Made by a program: the position numbers and the translations under genes
Assembly (NCBI RefSeq): GCF_900115975.1
Contig: NZ_FOYM01000012.1
Coordinates: 40,860-104,859, forward strand
Source: Desulfoscipio geothermicus DSM 3669
GTDB taxonomy: Bacteria > Bacillota > Desulfotomaculia > Desulfotomaculales > Desulfallaceae
Direction of reading: 5' to 3'
DNA: 64,000 nucleotides
Notes under the pieces: model-generated
Databases searched by the model: none
The model's input: the letters and a program-made list of their open reading frames with translations, nothing else
Told to the model about the DNA's origin: nothing
Shown: in pieces, positions 34,437-42,873 of the stretch
Numbering within the stretch: position 1 is the stretch's first letter
Layout: every line of letters begins with the position of its first letter

Positions 34437-34465
34437 ATTACAAATTTAGATGAGTTGTTAGTCAA
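34437..34465 (-). promoter_or_regulatory. Sigma-A promoter of the TAXI-TRAP operon
   Basis: On the minus strand TTGACT (34460-34465), 17 bp, TGTAAT (34437-34442). Confidence 0.6.
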
Positions 34466-34543
34466 TAATTGAATTTTATGCCATATTTTATTGAATTTTA
34501 CACGATTTCACCCATTGATCGGCAATGTTGCGGTCGATGTCTT

Positions 34544-35785
34544 TTATATGTTGCCGTTGGCGCACCGGAAAACCTTGCCCTCCCACGTTCTGATCATCAC
34601 GTAATCCTTGCCCATGGTAAGCAGGTATTGCGGTAACAGAGGCGTTTTACCGGCACCGCCGGGGGCATTGATGATATACCACGGTATGGCCAGACCCGAA
34701 GTGTAACCCCGCAGGTTTTCCATGATTTCCAGACCCTCCTGCACGGTGGTGACAAAATGGGTTGTACCCTTAACAGGCTTGGCGTGGAATATATAGTACG
34801 GGCGCACGTGAATTTTCAACAATTCGTGATTTAACTTTTTCATTACATGGGGATCATTATTTATCCCTTTCAGCAATACCGCCTGGTTGCCCAGTGATAT
34901 CCCGGCCTTGGCCAGCATCCTGGTCGCCCGGAGCGCCTCCTGGGTTACTTCCCTGGGATGGTTGAAATGGGTGTTCAAATACAGCGGATGGTGGCTTTCC
35001 AGCATGGCGCACAATTCCGGCGTAATCCGCTGGGGCATGGTTACCGGTGTGCGACTGCCTATCCGCTTTATTTCCACGTGCTCGATTTTATCCAACTCGG
35101 ACAGTATCCAATCAAGCCATTCATCGGATAGGGTCAAGGGATCGCCGCCGGTGATCAAAACATCGCGCACTTCCGGATTTTGGCGGATGTAATCAATGGC
35201 CGCCTTGATCTCCTCCACCGGCGCCGGCTTATCCACCTCGCCGATGCTGCGCCTGCGCTGGCAATGCCGGCAAAACATGGCACACTGGTTGGTGACGTTG
35301 ATAATCAGCCGGTCGGCGTAACGCCTGGTGATGCGCGGGGCCGGCGAAGTATACTCTTCCGCCATGGGGTCCAATTTGCCCCAGTTATCCTGGAGTTCAC
35401 GGATACTGGGAATCCCCTGCATCCTGACCGGACACCCGGGGTTGCCGGGTTCCATAAGGCTCAGGTAATACGGCGAAACCGCCCAGCGAAACTTTTCGCT
35501 TACCGATTCTATCTGTTCGGCTTCTTCCTCGGTTAAGGACCACAACTTCCTTAACATGCCGACATCACTTATGCGGTTACGCATTTGCCAATGCCAGTCC
35601 TGCCAATTTTCTTCCGTGGCCCCGAAAAACTGAAGCAATTCTTTTTTTCTGGCCTGATATTCTTCTTCCATCTTGAAACCTGTAGGAATGGATTTGGCCG
35701 CTTCCAGGTAACTCTCAATGCGCTGCTTCAACTCTTCCGTCCTGTCCAGCGCTATGTCACGTTTATCATGCTTATTAACTGTCAA
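34544..35785 (-). CDS. eam: Radical SAM aminomutase, glutamate 2,3-aminomutase type
   Basis: 413 residues from TTG 35785 behind GGAGGTGA. The radical-SAM cluster is CAMFCRHCQ (Cys 168, 172, 175) and the PLP lysine lies in GGAGKTP (Lys 380). Lysine 2,3-aminomutase has Asp in both substrate-amine contacts; here they are Lys 336 (FHAKPVKG) and Asn 373 (NAPGG), the pair described for glutamate 2,3-aminomutase. The product would be beta-glutamate, an osmolyte. An upstream sigma-54-like promoter and a TAXI transporter downstream are neighbours. Confidence 0.82.
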   Translation of the reverse strand: MTVNKHDKRDIALDRTEELKQRIESYLEAAKSIPTGFKMEEEYQARKKELLQFFGATEENWQDWHWQMRNRISDVGMLRKLWSLTEEEAEQIESVSEKFRWAVSPYYLSLMEPGNPGCPVRMQGIPSIRELQDNWGKLDPMAEEYTSPAPRITRRYADRLIINVTNQCAMFCRHCQRRRSIGEVDKPAPVEEIKAAIDYIRQNPEVRDVLITGGDPLTLSDEWLDWILSELDKIEHVEIKRIGSRTPVTMPQRITPELCAMLESHHPLYLNTHFNHPREVTQEALRATRMLAKAGISLGNQAVLLKGINNDPHVMKKLNHELLKIHVRPYYIFHAKPVKGTTHFVTTVQEGLEIMENLRGYTSGLAIPWYIINAPGGAGKTPLLPQYLLTMGKDYVMIRTWEGKVFRCANGNI

Positions 35786-35961
35786 TAAGCTTCACCTCCG
35801 TATAAATTGCTTTTATGTACCAATGCCGGTTTGATGGATAATATATTTCTTGCATTTATTGGTTATAAATACATTGCTTTCTATCTTTTGAAATAGGATA
35901 CAGACATCTTTATAAATATTATAAGTTGCTTGTAGCTGTACTTAATGTACTATTCATTTTT

Positions 35962-35977
35962 TGCAAAAAAAATTCCT
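35962..35977 (-). promoter_or_regulatory. Possible sigma-54 promoter of the aminomutase gene
   Basis: The minus strand reads AGGAATTTTTTTTGCA with exact GG-N10-GC spacing and a good -12 block. The -24 block is weak, so this is only a candidate; the leader would be about 165 nt. The rest of 35786-36035 is AT-rich without other signals. Confidence 0.42.
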
Positions 35978-36035
35978 GCCTGCAAAAGGATAAATACTAA
36001 AAAAACACTAAAAAGAATCTGACATGATAAAACAC

Positions 36036-37817
36036 TTAATCCTTTTTTTCGCTTAAACGGTATTTATTTATTTTGCGGTATATGGTGGCCCGGCTGATGC
36101 CCAACGCCGCGGCGGCACGCATTTTACCCTCATCGGTCCAGCCGTAATGTTCCAGCGCCCGGCTGATAGCCTCTTTTTCCAATTGTTCCAGCGGTTTGAT
36201 TTCCACCGAATTTACAACCAGGCGCTGCTCCCGGTTACGCAAGCGCGGCGGCAGGCTCTCCGGAAGAATTTGCGCACCTTCCTCCAAATTTATAGCATAT
36301 TCCACGGCATTGATCAACTCCCGGATATTGCCGGGCCAGGGATATTCCAGGCATATTTTCAAAGCCCGGGCACTGAAACCTGTGATATTCTTACCCAGCA
36401 ATTTGGCAAAACGCCGCATATAATACTCCAGCAAAAGCGGGATATCTTCCCGGCGCTCCCGCAGCGGGGGAACTACCAGGGGAATAACGCTGAGCCGGTA
36501 ATAAAGGTCTTCACGAAAACGACCCCGCCGCACCATGTCCTGCAAGTCATTGTTGGTGGCGGCAATCACCCGGATATCCACCGGAATCACCTGGGTGCCG
36601 CCAACCCGCTCAATTTGCCTTTCTTGCAGCACCCGCAGCAGCTTGGCTTGCAAATAGAGAGACATGTTGCCGATTTCATCCAGAAAAATTGTCCCGCCGT
36701 TGGCCAGTTCAAATTTGCCCGGTTTGCCGCCCCGGCGGGCGCCGGTGAACGCCCCTTCCTCGTAGCCGAAAAATTCGCTTTCCAGCAGGTGCTCCGGTAT
36801 GGCCCCACAGTTAATGGGCACAAAGGGTTTATGGCCGTGTGGGCTGGCGGCATGGATAGCCCGGGCGAAAATCTCTTTGCCCGTGCCGCTTTCACCCACT
36901 ATCAGCACGGTGGAATTGCTGCGGGCTATTTTCGCGGCCTGCGATTTCACTTCACGGATGGCCTTGCTTTCACCAATGATGTCATCGAAGTTCAGCATCT
37001 CCTGGGAGGTGATGATCTGGTAAGCCATTTTCTGAGCTTCGCGGAAATCCTTGAAAGTGGTCACAACCCCCGCAATACCGCTTTCGGATCGAATGGGCCT
37101 GGCAGTGATTAAAAAATGCAATTTCCGGCCATGCAGGTTCATAAAAAATTCCCGCGAATTGAACCCCTTACCCTTGCGCAGCACTTCAGTCAGGGGCATT
37201 TCTGTGAAAATTTCCCGCACCGGCTGCCCGATCAACTGTTCCTTGCTGATGCCTAACATCCTGGCTGCCGAGCGGTTGCAGTGAGTGATCACCCCGTGTT
37301 CGTCTATGGCCAGCACACCCTCGTAAGCCGCGTCCACCACCGCTTCCAGCCTGTTGGCCATGACGATTTTTTCCCGCACCATTTCCCGCTCCACGACCTT
37401 GCCGGCAATCAAGTCGGCCATACGTCCCACGAAGTCAAGCAGGGTGTCCGTATTACCGGTCAGGGTCTGCTTCTGGGTTTCGTCAAAAGCCACCAGGCTG
37501 ATGGTACCGATAACCTTTTTATCAACCTGGATAGGATAAACCAGATAGGCGTAATAAAAACAGGTGCCCGAAAGAGGACAGGACAGGCAAATGGAATGGT
37601 AACCCGGTTCATTGATGAAGACGGGCTCACCGGTCTGCAACACGTGCTTGTTCACCAGGCCGCGCAGCAGGCGGTTACCCACCCCGGCCCGCACCTTACC
37701 CGTACCGGCCACCCGCACCAGGTTTTCGTCAATTATCTCCACTTCCACCTTCAAAGCAGCGGCGATAGCTTCCGATACGCGCTGCTCCATTTCCTTGGCC
37801 TGCATCAAACTAAGCAT
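36036..37817 (-). CDS. Sigma-54-dependent activator with sensor and PAS domains
   Basis: 593 residues from ATG 37817, placed by GGAGGAA; the longer open frame crosses the kor terminator. Residues 1-150 form a sensor with a Cys cluster [10 protein letters not shown], then a PAS domain (about 165-270), the AAA+ domain with [18 protein letters not shown] and IFLDEIGN, and a Fis-type HTH ending [18 protein letters not shown]. No REC domain, so it is controlled by ligand, not phosphorylation. It lies between kor and the aminomutase, both with sigma-54-like promoters, and probably controls one or both. Confidence 0.92.
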   Translation of the reverse strand: MLSLMQAKEMEQRVSEAIAAALKVEVEIIDENLVRVAGTGKVRAGVGNRLLRGLVNKHVLQTGEPVFINEPGYHSICLSCPLSGTCFYYAYLVYPIQVDKKVIGTISLVAFDETQKQTLTGNTDTLLDFVGRMADLIAGKVVEREMVREKIVMANRLEAVVDAAYEGVLAIDEHGVITHCNRSAARMLGISKEQLIGQPVREIFTEMPLTEVLRKGKGFNSREFFMNLHGRKLHFLITARPIRSESGIAGVVTTFKDFREAQKMAYQIITSQEMLNFDDIIGESKAIREVKSQAAKIARSNSTVLIVGESGTGKEIFARAIHAASPHGHKPFVPINCGAIPEHLLESEFFGYEEGAFTGARRGGKPGKFELANGGTIFLDEIGNMSLYLQAKLLRVLQERQIERVGGTQVIPVDIRVIAATNNDLQDMVRRGRFREDLYYRLSVIPLVVPPLRERREDIPLLLEYYMRRFAKLLGKNITGFSARALKICLEYPWPGNIRELINAVEYAINLEEGAQILPESLPPRLRNREQRLVVNSVEIKPLEQLEKEAISRALEHYGWTDEGKMRAAAALGISRATIYRKINKYRLSEKKD

Positions 37818-37881
37818 TTGCTTTCCTCCGGAGGTAAAAACTCTTGACTGCGGGGTTGGGAGTCCCCGCATATAGCCATCT

Positions 37882-37913
37882 AAAAAACGGAGGCTTATAA
37901 ATAATGCCTCCGT
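37882..37913 (-). terminator. Rho-independent terminator of the kor operon
   Basis: On the minus strand ACGGAGGC pairs with GCCTCCGT, followed by six T. A second hairpin, GCGGGG to CCCCGC (37850-37870), follows just before the activator gene. Confidence 0.85.
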
Positions 37914-37968
37914 AATAAAATCATATAGCACCGTGCGCTTATTATCAATATATTAAATTTAGCAATAA

Positions 37969-38514
37969 TCAGTGCAATACTTTTTCGGCCAGCTGCCAGC
38001 CCGTTTCCAGCGCCTTGAGGTTGAGTTCCTCAGTGCCCCGGGGGATTCGGGCCAGCAGCGCATCCGCCAAGGCCCGGCGGGAGACGACGCCGGTGATCCG
38101 CACCATCGCCCCCAGCGCCACTACATTGGCCACCATTTCCCTACCCACCTGTTCCCGGGCCGTCGAGCTTATGGGCAGGGTATATACGGCGCCGTCAATT
38201 CCGGGCCGTTCCTGCACATATGTGGAATCTATAATCATCACTCCGCCCCGGTCAAGATCGGCCGCGAACTTATCATAAGCCTCCTGACTCATGACCAACA
38301 GCACATTCGGGTGCGCAACACGGGGGTAGTCGATCTCTTCGTCACTGATAATCACCTCGGCCCGACTGGCTCCACCGCGGGCTTCCGGGCCGTAGGACTG
38401 GGATTGAACGGAATTTTTGCCGTCCCGGATGGCCGCATCGGCAATAATGATACCGGCCAGGATCAGTCCCTGCCCCCCGGTGCCGCTTAACCGCAGTTCC
38501 ATGCTTTTACCCAT
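37969..38514 (-). CDS. korC: 2-oxoacid:ferredoxin oxidoreductase gamma subunit
   Basis: 181 residues, usual for KorC. It begins with ELRLSGTGGQGLILAGIIIADA and has SYGPEARGGASRAEVIIS, both gamma-subunit hallmarks. It completes the korDABC complex that decarboxylates 2-oxoacids (often 2-oxoglutarate) to the CoA thioester with ferredoxin. Last gene of the operon. Confidence 0.92.
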   Translation of the reverse strand: MGKSMELRLSGTGGQGLILAGIIIADAAIRDGKNSVQSQSYGPEARGGASRAEVIISDEEIDYPRVAHPNVLLVMSQEAYDKFAADLDRGGVMIIDSTYVQERPGIDGAVYTLPISSTAREQVGREMVANVVALGAMVRITGVVSRRALADALLARIPRGTEELNLKALETGWQLAEKVLH

Positions 38515-38527
38515 GACATCACCCCCG

Positions 38528-39379
38528 TTATCTTCCCTTCAGCGGGGTCACCGACCCGCCTCCGGTTTCCCGCCCGGCTTCGGCTATTAACTGCTCATAC
38601 ATGGCGGTATATTCCGGCGCCTCCCTTTTATGCAGTTCACCGATGACGATTTTCCCCGCCAGTTCCGCAGGGGCCATACGCTCGGTCTTTTTGACGTGTA
38701 CGGCGTTTTCCTTTTGCCACAGCAGCATTTCCGCACCACTGCGCATTTTATTGCGCCGCCCGTAGGCCGTGGGACAAGCAGTTATCGCTTCCACCAGGCT
38801 AAAACCCTTGTTTTCGATCCCCGCGGCGATTAAATTCGCCAGCAGGTTGCTGTGATAAGTGGTGCTCCTGCCTACATAAGTGGCGCCGGCAGAGCGGGCC
38901 AGTTCGGCCACGTCAAAATTATGCTCAATGGTGCCGTAAGGGGCCGTGGTAGCTTTTTTGCCGCCCGGTGTCAGCGGCGAGTATTGCCCCCCGGTCATAC
39001 CGTAAATATTGTTGTTGAATAACACTACAGTCAAATCTATATTCCGCCGGGCCGCGTGGATAAAGTGATTGCCGCCAATGGCCGTGGCGTCCCCGTCCCC
39101 GGTTATCACGATTACATGCAGCTCGGGCCGGGCCAGTTTTATTCCCGTGGCAAAGGCCAGCGCCCGGCCGTGCGTGGTATGCAGGGTATTGAAATCAAGG
39201 TAACCCACTGCCCTGGAGGAACATCCGATGCCCCCGACTATAACTGTCCGGTCCTGATCCAGCTCCAGTTTTTTAATAGCCCTGAGCAGGCACCCCAACA
39301 CAATACCGTTGCCACAACCGGGGCACCACATGTGCGGAAATCTGTCCAGTCGCAGATACCCTTGTAATTCTTGCATCAT
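38528..39379 (-). CDS. korB: 2-oxoacid:ferredoxin oxidoreductase beta subunit
   Basis: 283 residues. It carries MWCPGCGNGIVL and the thiamine diphosphate motif GDGDATAIGGNHFIHAAR with NNNIYGMTGGQ. The C-terminal CPTAYGRRNK segment fits KorB. It directly abuts korA (stop and start adjacent) and is 13 bp from korC. Confidence 0.93.
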   Translation of the reverse strand: MMQELQGYLRLDRFPHMWCPGCGNGIVLGCLLRAIKKLELDQDRTVIVGGIGCSSRAVGYLDFNTLHTTHGRALAFATGIKLARPELHVIVITGDGDATAIGGNHFIHAARRNIDLTVVLFNNNIYGMTGGQYSPLTPGGKKATTAPYGTIEHNFDVAELARSAGATYVGRSTTYHSNLLANLIAAGIENKGFSLVEAITACPTAYGRRNKMRSGAEMLLWQKENAVHVKKTERMAPAELAGKIVIGELHKREAPEYTAMYEQLIAEAGRETGGGSVTPLKGR

Positions 39380-40522
39380 TTAAACCACCTCCAGGATGGC
39401 CGCCGTTATTTCTTCAGGCTCAATCAATTCACCGTGCACCCGGTTGACGCCCGACACCCGGGCCCGGTCCCGGACCACCCGTTCCACTTCCAGCCGGTAC
39501 TGGCCCAGGTTCATTTCCGGCACTATAATACTGTGCGCCTGTTCCGCCAGTTCCCGCACCTTCTTAGCAGGGAAAGGCCACAGCGTCAGCGGGCGGTACA
39601 GCCCCGCTTTGATTCCCCTGCCGCGAGCCTCCTTCACGGCCCGCCGGGCCGGGCGGGCCGTGGAACCATAGGCCAGTACCACTATTTCCGCATCTTCCAG
39701 GAATTTTGCGTCATCAAGCAATATATCATCCAGGTGCATGTTAATTTTATCATGTAAGCGCAGCAGCAATTGTTCCGCCAGTGCCGGGTTATTGGTGGGC
39801 GTTCCCTTTTCATCATGGGCCAGGCCGGTGACATGATAGCGGTATCCCTCACCGAAATTGGCCATCGGGGGAACCAGATTATCCTCCGGCCGGAACGGAA
39901 CGTATTCGCCGGGCGGCACTTTGGGCGACGGGCGGTCAACGGTTTCCACCTCGCCCCGGGCAGGCAGAACCACTTTTTCCCGCAGGTGCCCGACTACTTC
40001 ATCCATTAGCAGGATTACCGGCACCCGGTATTTTTCCGCCAGATTGACCGCCCGCACGGTCAGGTCATAGGCCTCCCGCACCGATGACGGGCTAAGCACG
40101 ATAACCGGGTGGTCGCCGTGGGTACCCCAGCGAGCCTGCATCACGTCGCCCTGGGCGGGCGACGTGGGCATGCCCGTGCTGGGTCCGCTGCGCTGGACAT
40201 TCACTATAACGCAGGGCACTTCCGCCATCGCGGCGAAACCCAGGTTTTCCTGCATCAAGGAAAATCCGGGCCCGCTGGTGGCGGTCAATGCTTTTAAGCC
40301 TGCCAGAGACGCCCCGATAACGGCAGCCAGACCGGCAATTTCATCTTCCATCTGAATGAACTTGCCGCCCAGCCGGGGCAGCCGATCGGCCATGATCTCG
40401 GCTATTTCCGTGGAAGGGGTAATGGGATACCCCGCGAAAAACCGCACCCCGGCCGCCAGCGCCCCTTCGGCCACGGCTTCATTGCCCTGCATCAACCGGG
40501 CCATTTCAATAACCTGGCTCAT
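39380..40522 (-). CDS. korA: 2-oxoacid:ferredoxin oxidoreductase alpha subunit
   Basis: 380 residues. It starts with MQGNEAVAEGALAAGVRFFA and has GYPITPSTEIAE, TATSGPGFSLMQE, and VQRSGPSTGMPTSPAQGD, all typical of the alpha subunit. Substrate preference is not certain; the gene order D-A-B-C is that of 2-oxoglutarate enzymes of Clostridia, but branched-chain or other 2-oxoacids are possible. Confidence 0.93.
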   Translation of the reverse strand: MSQVIEMARLMQGNEAVAEGALAAGVRFFAGYPITPSTEIAEIMADRLPRLGGKFIQMEDEIAGLAAVIGASLAGLKALTATSGPGFSLMQENLGFAAMAEVPCVIVNVQRSGPSTGMPTSPAQGDVMQARWGTHGDHPVIVLSPSSVREAYDLTVRAVNLAEKYRVPVILLMDEVVGHLREKVVLPARGEVETVDRPSPKVPPGEYVPFRPEDNLVPPMANFGEGYRYHVTGLAHDEKGTPTNNPALAEQLLLRLHDKINMHLDDILLDDAKFLEDAEIVVLAYGSTARPARRAVKEARGRGIKAGLYRPLTLWPFPAKKVRELAEQAHSIIVPEMNLGQYRLEVERVVRDRARVSGVNRVHGELIEPEEITAAILEVV

Positions 40523-40558
40523 ATTCAGCGCCCCCTTTTTGCGTGTATATCCATAGTA

Positions 40559-40858
40559 TTATACCCGCGAATCATCCCTGCTTTCCCCGGAACAGCCGGG
40601 CCGGGCACCTTCCCCGGCATACACCGGCACCCGGTCTTTAGCGGCGGGCCGGTCAACCATAATGGCCAGGTCGGGGCAGTGTGTTTCACAATTGCCGCAA
40701 CCGGTGCAAGCCACCGGGTTTGCCACCACGGCCTTACCCCGGTTATCCAGTAAAAGAACTTTTTTGGCGCAGAGGACGGTGCAGATGCCGCAGCCCTTGC
40801 ACCATTCCCTTTTTACATGTATTCTATTATCGTAGTAATGCGAAGCAGGTCTGGCCAT
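40559..40858 (-). CDS. korD: 2-oxoacid:ferredoxin oxidoreductase ferredoxin-like delta subunit
   Basis: 99 residues from ATG 40858 behind AGGAG. The open frame continues to 40927, but that part overlaps the -12 region of the promoter, so the shorter start is right. Two Fe4S motifs are visible, CKGCGICTVLC (about 20-30) and CTGCGNCETHC (about 51-61). It passes electrons from the kor complex to ferredoxin. First gene of the operon; the C-terminal 35 residues are unrelated to ferredoxins. Confidence 0.92.
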   Translation of the reverse strand: MARPASHYYDNRIHVKREWCKGCGICTVLCAKKVLLLDNRGKAVVANPVACTGCGNCETHCPDLAIMVDRPAAKDRVPVYAGEGARPGCSGESRDDSRV

Positions 40859-40926
40859 GCAGATCACTCCTATCCTTCTGATTTGTAAACCAAAACCAAC
40901 CTGCAATCCTTCTTGCTTTTTTAACA

Positions 40927-40942
40927 AGCAACCCGCATGCCA
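40927..40942 (-). promoter_or_regulatory. Sigma-54 promoter of the kor operon
   Basis: The minus strand reads TGGCATGCGGGTTGCT, a near-perfect -24/-12 element with GG-N10-GC spacing. The start near 40916 gives a leader of about 58 nt. Confidence 0.9.
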
Positions 40943-41076
40943 CTGTGTAATGATTGGGATTTCATTTTTTAAATAGTAAAAAAAACCGTTTTTTTCAAGG
41001 GCTTCAGCCCATTTGGGTCATACCCGGCCAACGACGGATCAATAACATAAACACTCCCGGTATCCCATCCCGGCTC

Positions 41077-41149
41077 TCAATTTGACATAAAAAGTCTGTA
41101 CAAGCGCTAAAAAGCGGCGCATCTCAAATTGATACCAATCTCATTTTGA
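41077..41149. promoter_or_regulatory. Three TCAAWTTGA sites upstream of the kor promoter
   Basis: TCAATTTGA (41077), TCAAATTGA (41124) and TCATTTTGA (41141, one mismatch) lie 140-210 bp above the sigma-54 promoter, the usual distance for enhancer sites. The rest of 40950-41153 has no gene. Confidence 0.5.
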
Positions 41150-41152
41150 CAC

Positions 41153-41189
41153 AAAGATACCCCGGGACCATAAAGCCCGGGGTGTCTTT
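41153..41189 (-). terminator. Hairpin terminator after the acyl-CoA synthetase genes
   Basis: ACCCCGGG (41159-41166) pairs with CCCGGGGT (41176-41183), extended by AAAGA/TCTTT. Its T-run is short on the minus strand. Confidence 0.55.
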
Positions 41190-41264
41190 ATTGGCGGCTT
41201 TACATGTTTATACAATACAACGCCTGCGGGTCCGGCGGTACCCGCTGCGTTTAGAATCTATCTT

Positions 41265-42854
41265 CTACTCCCGCAGAAGGCGGCGAAGTATTTTGCCCAC
41301 GGCGGATTTGGGCAGCTCGGCGCGGAATTCCACCCGGCGCGGGACCTTGTAGGCCGCCAGTTTGGTTCGGCAGTAGGAAATGATCTCCTCTTCCGTGGCC
41401 GTCTCCCCCTCCTTGAGTACTATGAAGGCTTTGACCGTTTCGCCCCGGTACGCGTCGGGCACGCCCACCACCACCGATTCTTTAACCTTGGGATGGGCAA
41501 ACAGCACATCTTCCACCTCCACCGGGTATATGTTGTAGCCCCCGGCGATGATAACGTCTTTTTTCCGGCTGACAATACAAACATAACCCTCGTCATCCAC
41601 TTCCACCACGTCGCCGGTTTTCAGCCAGCCGTCTGCAAATACGTTGACGGTTTCGTCCGGGCGGTTCCAGTAGCCCCGCATGACCTGCGGCCCCTTGACC
41701 CACATTTCACCGGCCTGGTGGAATGTGCACTCTTCGCCTGTATTGATATCGACGACTTTCATGCCCGTATCCGGTATGGGCAGACCGATGCTGCCCGTCT
41801 TCACCTTGCCGTTGACGGGGTTGCTGTGGGTCACGGGCGAGGCTTCCGACAGCCCGTAAGCTTCAACCACTTCCACTCCGGTCAATTTACGAAACGCTTC
41901 TTTAACTTCATTGGGCAGGGGAGCCGAGCCGCTGACGCAGGTATGCAGGCAGCGCAAATCATAATTACCGATTTCCTTGTAGTTGTTGATGGCAATCAGC
42001 ATGGTGGGGCTGGCAAAATATACGCCCACCTTGTAATTATGAATGGCCTCGATGACCGCCTTCGGTTCGAAGCGCGGAAACAGGATCATGGTTACTCCCA
42101 TATACACGGACATATTCATGATACAGGTCAATCCGTAAACATGGAATAACGGCAGCACGCCGATGACGCAGTCGTTGCCCCGGCGGTAGTTTTTCCCCAC
42201 CACCTCCACCGTTTGCAATACGTTGGCCACCAGGTTGCGGTGGGTGAGCATACAGCCCTTGGACACACCCGTGGTGCCGCCGGTGTATTGTAAAAGAGCC
42301 AGGTCTTCGGGCCCGACGCCAATACGATCATAAGCCGCATCATACTTTTCCAGGATGTCTTTCAAATCCTCGGTGTCATCACCGGTGGAAACGGGTGTCC
42401 CGTCCATGTTGAAAGTAATGACATTTTTCAGGGATGTTTCGGCCCGAACATTTTGCACTTTGGGATAAAGATCGGCCAAACATACCAATGTTTCGCTGCC
42501 GGAATCGTTGAGCTGGTGTTCCAGCTCCCGCTCCACGTACATGGGATTGTGCTGCACCACTACGGCACCGGTTTTCAGGGTGCCGAAAAAGCAGATTACA
42601 TTTTGCGGGCAGTTGGGCGCCATGATGGCCACCCGGTCCCCTTTGCGCACACCTCTGTCTTGCAAAAAAGTGGCAAAGCGGCTGGTTAAATCGTCCAATT
42701 CCTTGAAGGTTATTCCACGGTCAAAAAAGAGAATTGCATTGACATCCGGGTATTGCCGGGCGCTGTCCGCCAGAAATTGATGCACCGGTATTTCTGGATA
42801 ATCCAAGGTACGCCGGGTGTCCGCCAGGTAATTGTTGAACCAAACCTTTTCCAT
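41265..42854 (-). CDS. AMP-forming acyl-CoA synthetase (long-chain type)
   Basis: 529 residues from ATG 42854 behind AGGAGG. Adenylation motifs: LLQYTGGTTGVSKGCMLTH (P-loop), EAYGLSEASPVTH, DGWLKTGDVVEVDDEGYV and the catalytic lysine in PKSAVGKILRRLL. It activates a carboxylic acid to its CoA thioester. FadD-like proteins have this length; substrate is not visible. It is the second gene of a pair, 19 bp after its partner. Confidence 0.9.
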   Translation of the reverse strand: MEKVWFNNYLADTRRTLDYPEIPVHQFLADSARQYPDVNAILFFDRGITFKELDDLTSRFATFLQDRGVRKGDRVAIMAPNCPQNVICFFGTLKTGAVVVQHNPMYVERELEHQLNDSGSETLVCLADLYPKVQNVRAETSLKNVITFNMDGTPVSTGDDTEDLKDILEKYDAAYDRIGVGPEDLALLQYTGGTTGVSKGCMLTHRNLVANVLQTVEVVGKNYRRGNDCVIGVLPLFHVYGLTCIMNMSVYMGVTMILFPRFEPKAVIEAIHNYKVGVYFASPTMLIAINNYKEIGNYDLRCLHTCVSGSAPLPNEVKEAFRKLTGVEVVEAYGLSEASPVTHSNPVNGKVKTGSIGLPIPDTGMKVVDINTGEECTFHQAGEMWVKGPQVMRGYWNRPDETVNVFADGWLKTGDVVEVDDEGYVCIVSRKKDVIIAGGYNIYPVEVEDVLFAHPKVKESVVVGVPDAYRGETVKAFIVLKEGETATEEEIISYCRTKLAAYKVPRRVEFRAELPKSAVGKILRRLLRE

Positions 42855-42873
42855 AAGATAAAAACCTCCTAAA

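Noticed and set aside
37849..37870. GCGGGG/CCCCGC hairpin as an extra terminator before the sigma-54 activator
   Set aside because: No T-run follows; it may only shape the leader of that gene.
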